56,379 nt of DNA, from positions 1 to 56,379 of the forward strand of contig CAMNGM010000002.1 in NCBI GenBank assembly GCA_946538425.1. The letters are read 5' to 3'. Within the stretch, counting starts at the first letter, position 1. Each line of letters begins with the position of its first letter. Of the stretch, positions 28,177-41,700 are shown piece after piece. The translations under genes and the position numbers were made by a program. This DNA comes from an uncultured Bacteroidales bacterium. Lineage in GTDB: Bacteria; Bacteroidota; Bacteroidia; Bacteroidales; UBA932. The notes under the pieces are model-generated. The model had not been told where the DNA came from, did not search any database, and worked only from the letters and a program-made list of their open reading frames with translations.

Positions 28177-30648
28177 TTACTCAATCACGATTTCCGCGGT
28201 TGAACCGGCCGCGAGGGCGGACAACATCTCGGTGATGCGCGCGGCGGTGACGCCGTTCACGCTTTCCTTATAATGGGTGACCAGGTCCTTGCCGATGCCA
28301 TAGCGGGCGACGAGGGCCTCCACCATGGTTTCCGGTTCGGTCAATTCCTGGTTTATTCCGGCTAGGGCCGCCGCCTTGAAGGCGTTCAGGTCCTTGGCGG
28401 ACAGGGTGGTCTTCGCCGCCTTCTGGATCCCTTCCCGGACGGCGTCGAGGTTCGTTCCCCCTTCGCAGGAAAGGAACATCCACAGCCGCTCCTGCGGATA
28501 GGTCTGGAAGCCGGAGGTCACCTCCACCGACATCCCCGTCCCGTCGAGCGAGCGGACCAGCTGGCGGCGGAGCGCCTCAACCGCGACCTCGGCCGCGGCA
28601 TAATTGATCCCGGACAGCGGATACTCCGCATCCAGGCGCACATAGACGCCCTTGCGGCCGCCTTCCTCTCTCTTCGTCACGGTTCCCGGGCGCGGCTGGT
28701 AGCGGACCGACTTGCGGGCCGCGGTCCCGCGCTGCGTGCGGAACCCGCCGAGATACCGGAGCAGGACGCGGCGCACGGTGGCTTCGTCCACGTCGCCCAC
28801 GAGGATCAGCATCCCGTCGTTCATCCGGGAGAACAGGGACTCGTAGAACTGGGCGGCCTTGGCCTGCGTGCCCGGATTCAGGCCGGTCGCATATTTCTTC
28901 GAGGAATAGCTGAAACCCGGATACATCATCGCATAGAGCCGGTTCTCCACCGGTTCCCGGGCCCACCTCGCGTTGCGGAGGAAGATGTCGAACTCGCCCC
29001 GGTTCACCGTCCGGCCGTTTGCGAGGGCCAGGAGCGCCTTCAGGAGCGTGGGAAGCTTGGATGACGGAGCCTGCCCGTAGATGGACGTATAGGTCATCGC
29101 GACCTGCGCGTCCATACGGATGCCGTTCACGGCCAGATGGTCCCGGAAATCGGGGGCGGAAAGGCCGCCGGCGTCATACAGGGACAGCATATCCCCGAAA
29201 TAGCCGCCCTCCCCCTCCGTCAGGCCGTTGGCGCCGGACAGCCCGCTCCCCAGCAGGAGCGAATACTGGAAGGTCCGCCGGCCCGGAACCTGTTTGTACA
29301 CCACCCGCATCCCGTTGGAAAAGGTCCACAGGACGCCGCCGGAGACGGGCTCGGGCTTGGTCTCCTTGAGTTTGACCTTCGGGCAGTTCACTTCCAGGCC
29401 GGCGGTGTCCCGCTGCCAGGTATAGTCCTTCGCCTCCTTGAACGTGGACCCGTACAGATAGGCCAGGTTGTACTGGAACAGGGCGTTGTCCTCGTCCAGC
29501 GTATCCAGCCGGGCGCGGTACTCGAGCGTCAGGTTGGAGAGCTGGTTCAGGAGGGAATTCGAGAACTGGTTGAACAGGCGGGTCTCCGTGCTGTCCGGCA
29601 GGTTTTTCCGGGCGAAAAGACGCGTTTCCTCGCTATAGGGGGCCAGGTTGGCCCCATACAGGAAATGGGACACGCAGCGATCCACATACTGCCGGTCCGT
29701 CAGGGGCTCGCTCCCCCGGGGAAGCATCTCGGCCATCATCACCTGCTTCGCCTCGGAGAATTCCGCCACGGGAACGCCGAACTCGTCCAGGCCCGCCAGC
29801 GTCCCGGAGACGGTCTTCATCGCCGCCTCCAGGTGGTCGCGGTCCGTCTGGACCTCCACGGTGTATTCCTCGTCGCCGCCGGTCTCGGTGCTGTTCAGGT
29901 AGGTGAAATCCAGCCGGCCGTACGGGATGCCCGCATCGCGCAGGTTCCGCTCGATCCGCCGGAGCGCGATGGTCCGGAACTCCCGGCTGAGGATGCCCAT
30001 CACCAGCGCCTGGGCCGTGTTCATCTGCTCCTGCGGCGTGCGCGGGGCGGCATACGAGACCCGGACGACGCCCCGGTCCCCCATCGGCTCGTTGCGCAGG
30101 ACGATGGACGGCATCACGGACGGTTCCCACACATAGTCGGGACCGTGGCTGTTCTCCACGAAGTGCTGCGGCACCATCATCGAGAAGATGTCCAGCTTCT
30201 TCTTGAATTCCGCCGGGTCGATGTCGCCGGCCACGATGACCGCCTCCGCGGCGGACGAAGCCGCCACCTGGGCGAAGGTCACCAGCAGGGTGGAGTCCAG
30301 CGCGTTGGCGTCATACACCGGAACGCGGTCCAGATGCAGGACCGTGGACCCGTCGAAATCCCGGAAATAGCCGCCGGGACGGGGGCCGATCCCGTTGCGG
30401 GACAGATAGGCCGTCTCCAGCGACTCCTCGGCGGCGGGACCGGGCGCCTCGCCGCGGCGGACCACGGCGAAATCGGCATAGCCCTTGCGCTCGTCATTCT
30501 TGACCATATAGTAGGCCACGCCACAACGCAGGGTTCCTTTTTGGATCTTGGGATCCACGGGAAGCGAAGGAAGAGTCTGTGCTGGCACAATTCTTGAAAC
30601 CGTGAGTAAGGCCAGGCCGATGAGTATTTGGGACAGTCGGTTTGCCAT
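28177..30648 (-). CDS. M16 (insulinase-like) family protein lacking a visible HxxEH motif
   Basis: Signal peptide; PVDPKIQKGTLRCGVAYYMVKND as in Bacteroidetes M16 N-termini; long M16-like body; no HxxEH found by reading the translation. Confidence 0.8.
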   Translation of the reverse strand: MANRLSQILIGLALLTVSRIVPAQTLPSLPVDPKIQKGTLRCGVAYYMVKNDERKGYADFAVVRRGEAPGPAAEESLETAYLSRNGIGPRPGGYFRDFDGSTVLHLDRVPVYDANALDSTLLVTFAQVAASSAAEAVIVAGDIDPAEFKKKLDIFSMMVPQHFVENSHGPDYVWEPSVMPSIVLRNEPMGDRGVVRVSYAAPRTPQEQMNTAQALVMGILSREFRTIALRRIERNLRDAGIPYGRLDFTYLNSTETGGDEEYTVEVQTDRDHLEAAMKTVSGTLAGLDEFGVPVAEFSEAKQVMMAEMLPRGSEPLTDRQYVDRCVSHFLYGANLAPYSEETRLFARKNLPDSTETRLFNQFSNSLLNQLSNLTLEYRARLDTLDEDNALFQYNLAYLYGSTFKEAKDYTWQRDTAGLEVNCPKVKLKETKPEPVSGGVLWTFSNGMRVVYKQVPGRRTFQYSLLLGSGLSGANGLTEGEGGYFGDMLSLYDAGGLSAPDFRDHLAVNGIRMDAQVAMTYTSIYGQAPSSKLPTLLKALLALANGRTVNRGEFDIFLRNARWAREPVENRLYAMMYPGFSYSSKKYATGLNPGTQAKAAQFYESLFSRMNDGMLILVGDVDEATVRRVLLRYLGGFRTQRGTAARKSVRYQPRPGTVTKREEGGRKGVYVRLDAEYPLSGINYAAAEVAVEALRRQLVRSLDGTGMSVEVTSGFQTYPQERLWMFLSCEGGTNLDAVREGIQKAAKTTLSAKDLNAFKAAALAGINQELTEPETMVEALVARYGIGKDLVTHYKESVNGVTAARITEMLSALAAGSTAEIVIE

Positions 30649-30756
30649 GGAATAAACGCTAGGACAATGCAAAATTAACAATAAAAATTGCTATTTTTGC
30701 AAAATGCGTGCAAACGGCAAGAATTATAAGTTTTAACAAATAAACCCGAACGAAAG

Positions 30757-31692
30757 ATGAAAAGATTATTTGTCGCCGTTGCGGCGTTCGCACTCGCCGC
30801 AGGAATCGCTTCCGCCCAGGACATGAGCGCCGCTGTCGAGACCTTCAACATGGGTGCCCAGACCCTGGAGTCCAACAAAGTCGAGGCCCTGAACCAGTTC
30901 AAGAGCGCCCTCACCCAGTTCGAGGCCTGCTCCGAGGAAGAGGCCGCCGAGATGATCGCCCAGTGCAAGAAGATCATTCCCCAGACCATGGTTTCCATCG
31001 CCAAGGAGCAGATCAACGAGGCCCAGTACGACGAGGCGCTCGAGACCCTGAAGGAGGCGACCGCCACCGCTGAAGGCTATGGACAGGAAGAGACTGCCGC
31101 TGAAGCCAAGGAACTCGTTCCCACTGCATACACCCGCAAGGGCGCTGCCCTGCTGAAGGCGAAGGATTTCGTCGGCGCCGCCGCCGCTTTCAAGGCTGTG
31201 GTGACCCTCGATCCCGCGGATGGCCAGAGCCAGCTTCTCTACGGACAGGCCCTGATGCAGGCCGGTGACAATGACAACGCCGTCGCCGCCCTCGAGGCCG
31301 CCGCCGCCAATGGCAAGGAAGACCAGGCCAACAAGCTTCTCTCCAACCTCTTCCTCAAGGAAGGCATGGCCCTCGTGAAGGCGAACAAGAGCGCCGACGC
31401 CATCGCCGCCCTCGAGAAGGCCAACAGCTACCTGGAGAGCGCCAACGCCTACAAGCTCATCGCCAGCGCCAACACCAAGCTCGGCAAGAGCAAGGCCGCC
31501 ATCGAGGCCTACAAGAAGTACCTCGAGGTGAGCCCGGAGGCCAAGGATGCCGCCGACGTGATGTTCACCATCGCCGCCACCGCCCAGAAGGCCGGCGACA
31601 AGGCGACCGCCATCGAATACTACAAGAAGCTCTCCGGCAACGCCAAGTACGCCGCCCAGGCCACCCAGCAGCTCGGTGCCCTGCAGAAATAG
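30757..31692 (+). CDS. Periplasmic TPR-repeat protein
   Basis: Signal peptide and repeated A-x-Y-x-K-G-A-x-L helical repeats; upstream TATTTTTG -7-like box. Confidence 0.85.
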   Translation: MKRLFVAVAAFALAAGIASAQDMSAAVETFNMGAQTLESNKVEALNQFKSALTQFEACSEEEAAEMIAQCKKIIPQTMVSIAKEQINEAQYDEALETLKEATATAEGYGQEETAAEAKELVPTAYTRKGAALLKAKDFVGAAAAFKAVVTLDPADGQSQLLYGQALMQAGDNDNAVAALEAAAANGKEDQANKLLSNLFLKEGMALVKANKSADAIAALEKANSYLESANAYKLIASANTKLGKSKAAIEAYKKYLEVSPEAKDAADVMFTIAATAQKAGDKATAIEYYKKLSGNAKYAAQATQQLGALQK

Positions 31693-31694
31693 GA

Positions 31695-31727
31695 GATTCC
31701 TTCCCTGCTTCGCAGGTTCGGAATGAC
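31695..31727. repeat. REP-like repeat unit downstream of TPR gene
   Basis: GATTCCTTCCCTGCTTCGCAGGTTCGGAATGAC. Confidence 0.8.
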
Positions 31728-31730
31728 AAA

Positions 31731-31765
31731 AAAAGGCCGGTCTCCGCACGGAGACCGGCCTTTTT
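31731..31765. terminator. Bidirectional rho-independent terminator
   Basis: AAAAGGCCGGTCTCCG-cac-GGAGACCGGCCTTTTT. Confidence 0.9.
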
Positions 31766-31784
31766 CATGCCTTCGCCCGGACGC

Positions 31785-32693
31785 CTAGTCGATCAGGCCG
31801 TTCTTCTCGATGGTCCAGCCTTCGCGGTTCGCGAGGCCGCAGTCGGCGCCCTGGAAGAGTTTCGCAGCCTCCTGGTCGCCCTTGAGCTGCCACTGGAGCC
31901 AGGCCAGGGCCGGGACGGTGAATTCGCCCCCGTGGTCCTGGCGGTAAGTGCCGCCGTGGCCCACCGGGTAGTTCGCGGCGAAGGCGGGGACCTTCACCAG
32001 GCGATGGAAGTCGTCCATCCCGTTCTCATAGGCGATGTCCTCGGGACCGCCCAGGATGTAGATCACCGGGACGGTGATCTCCTGGAGGCGCTCCTTCTGG
32101 GGCATCGGCATATTCGGGACGGCCGTGCCCGGGTTGATGAACAGGCCGCTGTTGCAGATCATGATGGTCTTGAGGCGCGGGTCCGTGGCGTTGTCCAGGG
32201 TCTGCAGGCCGCCGCAGGACATACCGGCCGCGGCGATGTGGTCCACATCGATCCGGCCGTAGTACGGGCTGTTCTTGTCGGCATTCTGCGCGATGGCCCA
32301 GTCGATGGACTCGATCTGCTGCGCGGAGGTGGACATCGGCCCGCGATAGGGCTTCTCTTCCATCGGGATATAGCCGGTGGCGATCACGAGGAAGCCGTGG
32401 GAGGCGATCTCATTCAGGAACTTGTAGTGTTCCCACGGGGAGTTGGTGCAGGCGCCGTTGCCCCACACGAGGACGGGCAGCGGGTTCTTCTTGCCGAACG
32501 GAGCGAGATCCTGCGGCGCGAAGATGGTGTGCGCCTCCAGGGAAGGATCTTCCAGCATCAACACCTTGTAGGGGCCGGTGCCGCCGTCTTCGACGACCTT
32601 GGACTGGCTGGCCACGGGGGCGACCGGGCCGCGCTGGCACGCGGTGCCCAGCATCAGCAGGCACGCGGCGGAAAGGAATGCGATTCGTTTCAT
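31785..32693 (-). CDS. Alpha/beta hydrolase lipoprotein (esterase-like)
   Basis: Lipobox LGTAC; LVWGNGACTNSPWEHYKFLNEIASHGFLVIA; nucleophile elbow GMSCG. Confidence 0.8.
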   Translation of the reverse strand: MKRIAFLSAACLLMLGTACQRGPVAPVASQSKVVEDGGTGPYKVLMLEDPSLEAHTIFAPQDLAPFGKKNPLPVLVWGNGACTNSPWEHYKFLNEIASHGFLVIATGYIPMEEKPYRGPMSTSAQQIESIDWAIAQNADKNSPYYGRIDVDHIAAAGMSCGGLQTLDNATDPRLKTIMICNSGLFINPGTAVPNMPMPQKERLQEITVPVIYILGGPEDIAYENGMDDFHRLVKVPAFAANYPVGHGGTYRQDHGGEFTVPALAWLQWQLKGDQEAAKLFQGADCGLANREGWTIEKNGLID

Positions 32694-32712
32694 ATGACGA
32701 GAGGTTAGGCTG

Positions 32713-35820
<3,108 letters not shown>

Positions 35821-38565
35821 CTAAGGTTTTGTATCCGGGTTGGGAGAACGGTTCTCCTGCTTGAAACGCGTCGGAGTCACGCCCTTCAGGTTCTTGAAGG
35901 AGGTGCTGAAATAACGCGGATAGGCGAAACCGACTTCGTAAGCGATTTCATTGATATTCTTGTCCGTGTGCAGAAGGAGGTCCACGGACCGTTCGATGCG
36001 TATCCGGTTGATATAGTCCTTGACACCCTGTCCTGTCACCTGTTTTACCTTGCCGTACAGGAGGGTCCGGCTCATCGCCAGCTGCTCCGTGAGGAACTGG
36101 ACGTCCAGGCCGGGATCGGACAGATGCCGGAGGATGACGGCATCCAGCCGGGCCTTGAATTCCGGATCGGGCGTGATGGCGGTATCATCTTCCCGCTCTT
36201 CCGTATCTTGCAGCATTTCCTCGAGGAAATGGGCCATGGAACTGTTGGTCTCGTGCTCCCGCCGCTTGGTGACGGTGCGGATGCCCCAGGCGGCCGACGC
36301 CAGCAGAAGGGCGGCCAACAGCAGTCGGAACCATACGGTCCGGTACCAGGGAGGAAGCACGACGACTTCCAGCAGGCATTCCGGCACAGTAAAATCGCCA
36401 CCCTTCTGCAGGCAGGAAACCAGAATCCGGTATGTCCCGTCCGACAGGGCGGGAAGCCGCAGGCGGGCGTCGTCGCTTTCAAAGGTCCGCGTCTGTGTCC
36501 CTTCCACGGTGTAGCGGAAATACTTGCGCTGGAAGGCATCGCCGTCCTTGACCTGGAAAGAGGCGACAAGGGACTGATAGTTCCAGGGGACGCGGATCCG
36601 GTTTCCCTGCACATCGGACAGCGCAGGACGGCCGTCCACCGTCAACTGGTCCAGAAAGACCGCGACCGGTTCCAGCCCCGGAATCGGGATGTCCCGGCTG
36701 ATCTGCACCAGCCCGTCCGAACCGCCCATGTACAGGTAATCGGGACTCGTGGCGTTCTGGTACAGCATTTTAATGTCGTTCGGGCGGAACCCGTCCGAAG
36801 CGCTCCAGGAAACGAAGCGGTTCCCTTCGCACAGATAGGTGAACAGCCGGCTGCGGGCGCAGATCCACAGCTGTCCGTTCCCGGCGTATTCCAGAGCCGA
36901 CACGCTGTCGAAAAGGCCGGTTTCCACCGGTTCATACGTATCCGAGCGGCGGTCGTACCTTCCAAGGCCGCGGTCCGTCCCCACCCACACGGTCCGATCA
37001 CCGTCATAGGCGACGGATGTCACTTTCTCCTGCTCCCCCACACGGAAAAGCAGTCGGATCCTGTCCTCCTTCAAATCGGCGATCAATACCTGATTGTCCC
37101 GATAGAAGAAGGCCTCCCGCCCATCGGAACAGGCCATCCTGACACCGCTGACGGCCAGGCTGTCATCCACCTGGAGCAAAGAGAAGCTCCGGGTGCGCAG
37201 GTCGTAGAGCCAGGGGGAATAACTGAGGAAATACAGCTTGTCACCAGCCACGCGCGCCACACGGGGAAGGTATCCCCAGAAACATTCCTGCCGATTCACT
37301 TCCTCATTGACAAGCGTAAACGGTTTCCGTGCACCGGTCACTCTGTCCACCAGGAAAAAGCCCTCCATATAGATGGAAGCCAGCAGATTCCGGGCATCGA
37401 ATCCGACCAGCGAAAGGATTTTGCCACGGGTTCCCGGCAGCGGCGTAAAACGACCTGAAACCGGATCGAAACGATGGATGCCGCCGCCGTCGGTTCCGAC
37501 CCAGAGCGAGCCGTCGTCCTCCCGGTACAGGCTGATGACCGCGTTGTCCGTCAATCCGCACAATGGGCCGCTGAAAGAGCGGATATGGTTCTGGCGCACC
37601 TGGAAGAAGCCATGTTTGACGGTTCCTGCCCACAGGACGCCGGAAGAATCGAGGTAAAGCACCGTCACCGAGTTGGACGGCAGGCAAGCCGGATCGTCAG
37701 GGCTGTGACGAAGTGTCTGAAAGCGGCCGGAAGAGAGGTCCAGGAGCGAAATGCCGCCACCATCCGTGGCGATCCAGAGGGATCCGTCATATTCCGCGAA
37801 ACTCTGGACATAGTCATGGGTCAGCCCGCTGTTACGGGTCGTATAATGGGCCAGCTCGGTTCCGTCCGGGGAATAACGCCGGACACCATCTCCGTCGTAT
37901 GCAACGAAGATATCCCCCGCCTGGCTTCTGTACAAGGCGATGACCTGCCGGAACGCTTCCTGCGTAAACGGAACGGCCGGATGGCCGGGCTCGTAGCGGA
38001 ACAGGCCCATCTCATCCGTTCCAAGCAGCAACTCACTCCCCTCCAAGGCCACCATCCGTCCGATGCGGTAAGCCCGGTTTCCCACACAGGAGCCCTCCCC
38101 GAAAGGATACAGGTACTCGGAACTTCCGTCTTCCGCCACGCGGGCCAGGCATCCATCACCTCCGAACAGGATTCCGTCGGGAACGGCCAGTGACGAGAAG
38201 AAGGGTTTCACCATGACGGTCTCGAATCCGCCCCGGGAGGGGCGATAGCGGGCGATGCCGCGCGACGTCCGGATCCAGACCGATCCGTCCGCGGTTTCGG
38301 ACAGGTCCCGGATCTCGTTCCCCGGCAGGTGTGCCGCATCGTGTCCATGGGATGTATAGACCGTTATCTCCTGCCGGTCCATCCGATTCAGCCCGTTCCG
38401 GGTTCCGATCCACAAACTGCCCCGGCTGTCCAGCAGCAACGATGTGACATTCGGCTGGGACAGGCCGTTTTCCAAGGAGATCGGGATATAGGCATACGGC
38501 GAATTCTGTGCGGCCGATACCCAAACCGCAGGAAGGAGAAATAGCAGAAGCAGGATGTTTTTCAT
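35821..38565 (-). CDS. Membrane-spanning one-piece regulator: beta-propeller sensor, Y_Y_Y-like domain, TM, cytoplasmic AraC-type HTH; no histidine kinase or receiver
   Basis: Repeated SLWIGTRNGLNR-type propeller motifs; TM VWFRLLLAALLLASAAWGI; C-terminal IRIERSVDLLLHTDKNINEIAYEVGFAYPRYFSTSFKNLKGVTPTRFKQ. Confidence 0.88.
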   Translation of the reverse strand: MKNILLLLFLLPAVWVSAAQNSPYAYIPISLENGLSQPNVTSLLLDSRGSLWIGTRNGLNRMDRQEITVYTSHGHDAAHLPGNEIRDLSETADGSVWIRTSRGIARYRPSRGGFETVMVKPFFSSLAVPDGILFGGDGCLARVAEDGSSEYLYPFGEGSCVGNRAYRIGRMVALEGSELLLGTDEMGLFRYEPGHPAVPFTQEAFRQVIALYRSQAGDIFVAYDGDGVRRYSPDGTELAHYTTRNSGLTHDYVQSFAEYDGSLWIATDGGGISLLDLSSGRFQTLRHSPDDPACLPSNSVTVLYLDSSGVLWAGTVKHGFFQVRQNHIRSFSGPLCGLTDNAVISLYREDDGSLWVGTDGGGIHRFDPVSGRFTPLPGTRGKILSLVGFDARNLLASIYMEGFFLVDRVTGARKPFTLVNEEVNRQECFWGYLPRVARVAGDKLYFLSYSPWLYDLRTRSFSLLQVDDSLAVSGVRMACSDGREAFFYRDNQVLIADLKEDRIRLLFRVGEQEKVTSVAYDGDRTVWVGTDRGLGRYDRRSDTYEPVETGLFDSVSALEYAGNGQLWICARSRLFTYLCEGNRFVSWSASDGFRPNDIKMLYQNATSPDYLYMGGSDGLVQISRDIPIPGLEPVAVFLDQLTVDGRPALSDVQGNRIRVPWNYQSLVASFQVKDGDAFQRKYFRYTVEGTQTRTFESDDARLRLPALSDGTYRILVSCLQKGGDFTVPECLLEVVVLPPWYRTVWFRLLLAALLLASAAWGIRTVTKRREHETNSSMAHFLEEMLQDTEEREDDTAITPDPEFKARLDAVILRHLSDPGLDVQFLTEQLAMSRTLLYGKVKQVTGQGVKDYINRIRIERSVDLLLHTDKNINEIAYEVGFAYPRYFSTSFKNLKGVTPTRFKQENRSPNPDTKP

Positions 38566-38624
38566 CAAAGCCGTGGTTGCAATGGCTAAATTAGCGTTTT
38601 TCCGGAGAAAAGCCAAACATCCGC

Positions 38625-38686
38625 GTCCGAATTCGTCCAATCCGCATTTTTGGACGAAATCGGACTATTTACGGACAAGATCGGAT
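38625..38686. promoter_or_regulatory. Operator-like cluster of three 15-bp half-sites between regulator and susC
   Basis: TGGACGAATTCGGAC (minus, 38639-38625), TGGACGAAATCGGAC (38651-38665), CGGACAAGATCGGAT (38672-38686). Confidence 0.6.
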
Positions 38687-38762
38687 TCGGTTTCGCAGGG
38701 TTTTTCCCAACTTTGTGCAGATAACCGCATCCATATCCACTAACCATAACTAAAAAACCACT

Positions 38763-41700
38763 ATGCTTAAAACACTCCGCAAAGCCATCCTGTCGGCGAC
38801 AGCCGCACTCATGGCTTCCATCGTCGTGCTGGCACAGGGCCCACAGACCGTCCGGGGAACGGTTACCGATCCATCCGGTGAAACCGTCGTCGGCGGCTCT
38901 GTGTTCGTCAAGGGCACACAGACCGGCACGGTCACCGACATCGACGGCACCTACGTCTTGAACGGTGTCCGGCCCGGCAACGTCCTCGTTTTCTCCTGCA
39001 TCGGCTATGTCACCCAGGAGATCACCTGGAACAGCGGACCCCTGAACGTGGTCCTGCAGAACGATACGCAGATGCTGGAAGAAACGGTCGTCGTCGGTTA
39101 CGGCGTCCAGAAGAAAGTCAACCTGACCGGCGCCGTCTCCCAGGTCAAGGGAGATGACTTCGCCCAGCGTCCCGTCGTGGATGCCGCCCAGGCCCTTCAG
39201 GGCATGGTTCCCGGCCTGACCATCTCCAACACGGCGGCCGGCACCCCGGGCGCCGCGACGACCATCACCCTCCGTGGACGCGGCAACCTGAGCGATACCG
39301 GCAATCCCTATATCCTCGTGGATGGCGTCGAGATGAGCCTCCAGGATGTCAACCCCAATGATATCGAGAGCATTTCCGTCCTCAAGGACGCCGCCTCCGC
39401 CGCCATCTACGGAGCCCGGGCCGCCTACGGTGTCATCCTGGTCACGACCAAGCGCGGAGCCGACGGGAAGCCCGTCATCAGCTATTCCGGCAATGTCGGA
39501 TGGAACGCACCGACCAAACTTCCGACCATGGCCAGTTCCGTGGATTTCGCCCATTTCTGGAACGACGGCGCCGCCAATGCCAATGCACCCCGAAAGTATT
39601 CCGACGAAAAGATCGCCGACCTGCAACGGTTCATCGACGGAGATCCGTCCGCCGACCCGTGGGCGGAGATCCGCGACAATCCCACGGCCAACCCGTCGTC
39701 CTTCGAGAACTCGGAAAAAGGCCTCGGCAACACCGACTACTTCAAGCTCCACTACAAGGACTGGGCACTCAAGCACAACCACAACCTGTCCATCCGCGGA
39801 GGAAGCAAGAAAGTCCAGTACTATGTGAGCGGCGGCATGTATGACGAAGACGGTGCGCTGCGCTTCGCCGACATGGGCTACAAGCGTTTCAACGTGAATG
39901 CCAACACGCAAGCCCAGGTCACCGACTGGCTCAAGCTCATGTTCAGCACCAAATTCGTCCATGGACAGACCGACAGTCCGTTCGGGGACGGTGCCATCGG
40001 CTATGGCTTCTACCACACCCTGGCCCGTGAGTTCTCCACGAAACACTACATGGATGACAATGGCCACTATGTGGAATTTACGATGATCCCCTACCTCCAG
40101 AGCGGTACTTACACGACCACCAAGCGCGACCGTCTGGACATTACCCCCGGGCTGCAGATCCAGCCTGTCAAGAACTGGTTCATCAATCTGGACTACACCT
40201 ACCGGTTGGGTGTCAACAATTACGAAGCCGTGGCCATCGCGCCGGACATCTACATGATGGACGGAGTGACCACCGTCAAGGGCGGACGTTCCGAGCTGGG
40301 CATTCCCAAGGACGGAAAATATACCCGGTCCAATACGAACACCAACTACCAGAGCATCAGCCTCTACACCAATTATTCCTTCACGCTGGGCGAAAAGAGC
40401 AACTTCGCGCTGCTGGCCGGCTATCAGGAAGAGGACTACCACTACGCCTACATCAAGAACGCCATCACCGGCCTTTACACCACGGCCACGCCCAGCGTCA
40501 CCATGGGCAATGGCGACCAGACCATTACGGATACCCGTTACGGGTGGGCCACCCGCGGCTACTTCGGGCGCATCAATTACGACTATGACGGCCGGTATCT
40601 GCTGGAACTGAACGGCCGTTACGACGGATCTTCCCGTTTCGCCGCCGACCACCGCTGGGGCTTCTTCCCGTCCGTTTCCGCCGGTTGGAACATTCACAAG
40701 GAACCGTTCCTGCAGTCCGCTTCCGGCTGGCTTTCCAACCTGAAACTCCGGGCCTCCTACGGTCTGCTGGGCAACCAGGCAGGAGCCGCGACCTATACTT
40801 TCGCCTCCACCATGAGCATGAGTTCCGGTCTGGGCAGTTACATTTACTCCGACGGACGCCATTCCTACACCCAGGCTCCCGGCGTGGTGAATCCTCTCAC
40901 CACCTGGGAAAAGGTGTTGAACCAGAATGTCGGTCTGGATTTCGGCTTTTTCGGGAACGCCCTCACCGGCTCCTTCGACCTGTTCCAGCGCGACACGCGC
41001 GACATGCTGGGCCCGGGCGAAGACTATCCGGACATCTTCGGTGCCAGCGCGCCCCAGACCAACAACGCGAACATGCGTAACCGGGGTTGGGAATTCGCCA
41101 TCAACTACCGGGGCCACGCCGGACGCGACTTCAACTACTCCATCGGCGGTTCCGTGTCGGACGCCACGGCCGTCGTCACCAAGTATTCCAACCCGACCGG
41201 AACCGATCCTGCCGGCAGCTGGTATGAGGGGAAGAGCGTCGGCGAGATCTGGGGATACCGGGCAGACGGCCTCATCCAGAACCAGGCCGAGGCGGATGCC
41301 TTCAATGCCTTGGACCACTCCTTCATCAGCGCGACGAAGTGGACGCCCGGCGATGTGAAATACATCGACCTGAACGGGGACGGCAAGATCAACAAGGGCA
41401 GCAATACCCTGGGTGACATGGGAGACTTCACCGTTATCGGCAACACCACTCCCCGCTACAACTACACGATCAACGGATCCGTCTGGTGGAAGGGTATCGG
41501 CCTGAACTTCCTGTTCCAGGGCGTGGGCAAGCGCGACTATGACCCTTCGAGCTCCCTCTATTTCTGGGGCTTCGGACCTTATGCCCAGGTGACCGTGCTC
41601 AAGGAGCACATGGACTACTGGCGGGAAGACAATCCCAACGCCTATTATCCCAAACCGTACATCCACAACGCCGGCGGCGTGGGCACCTACCAGAGCAAGC

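Noticed and set aside
38586-41666. 1026-aa minus-strand ORF over susC
   Set aside because: Antisense to a clear SusC gene; no support.
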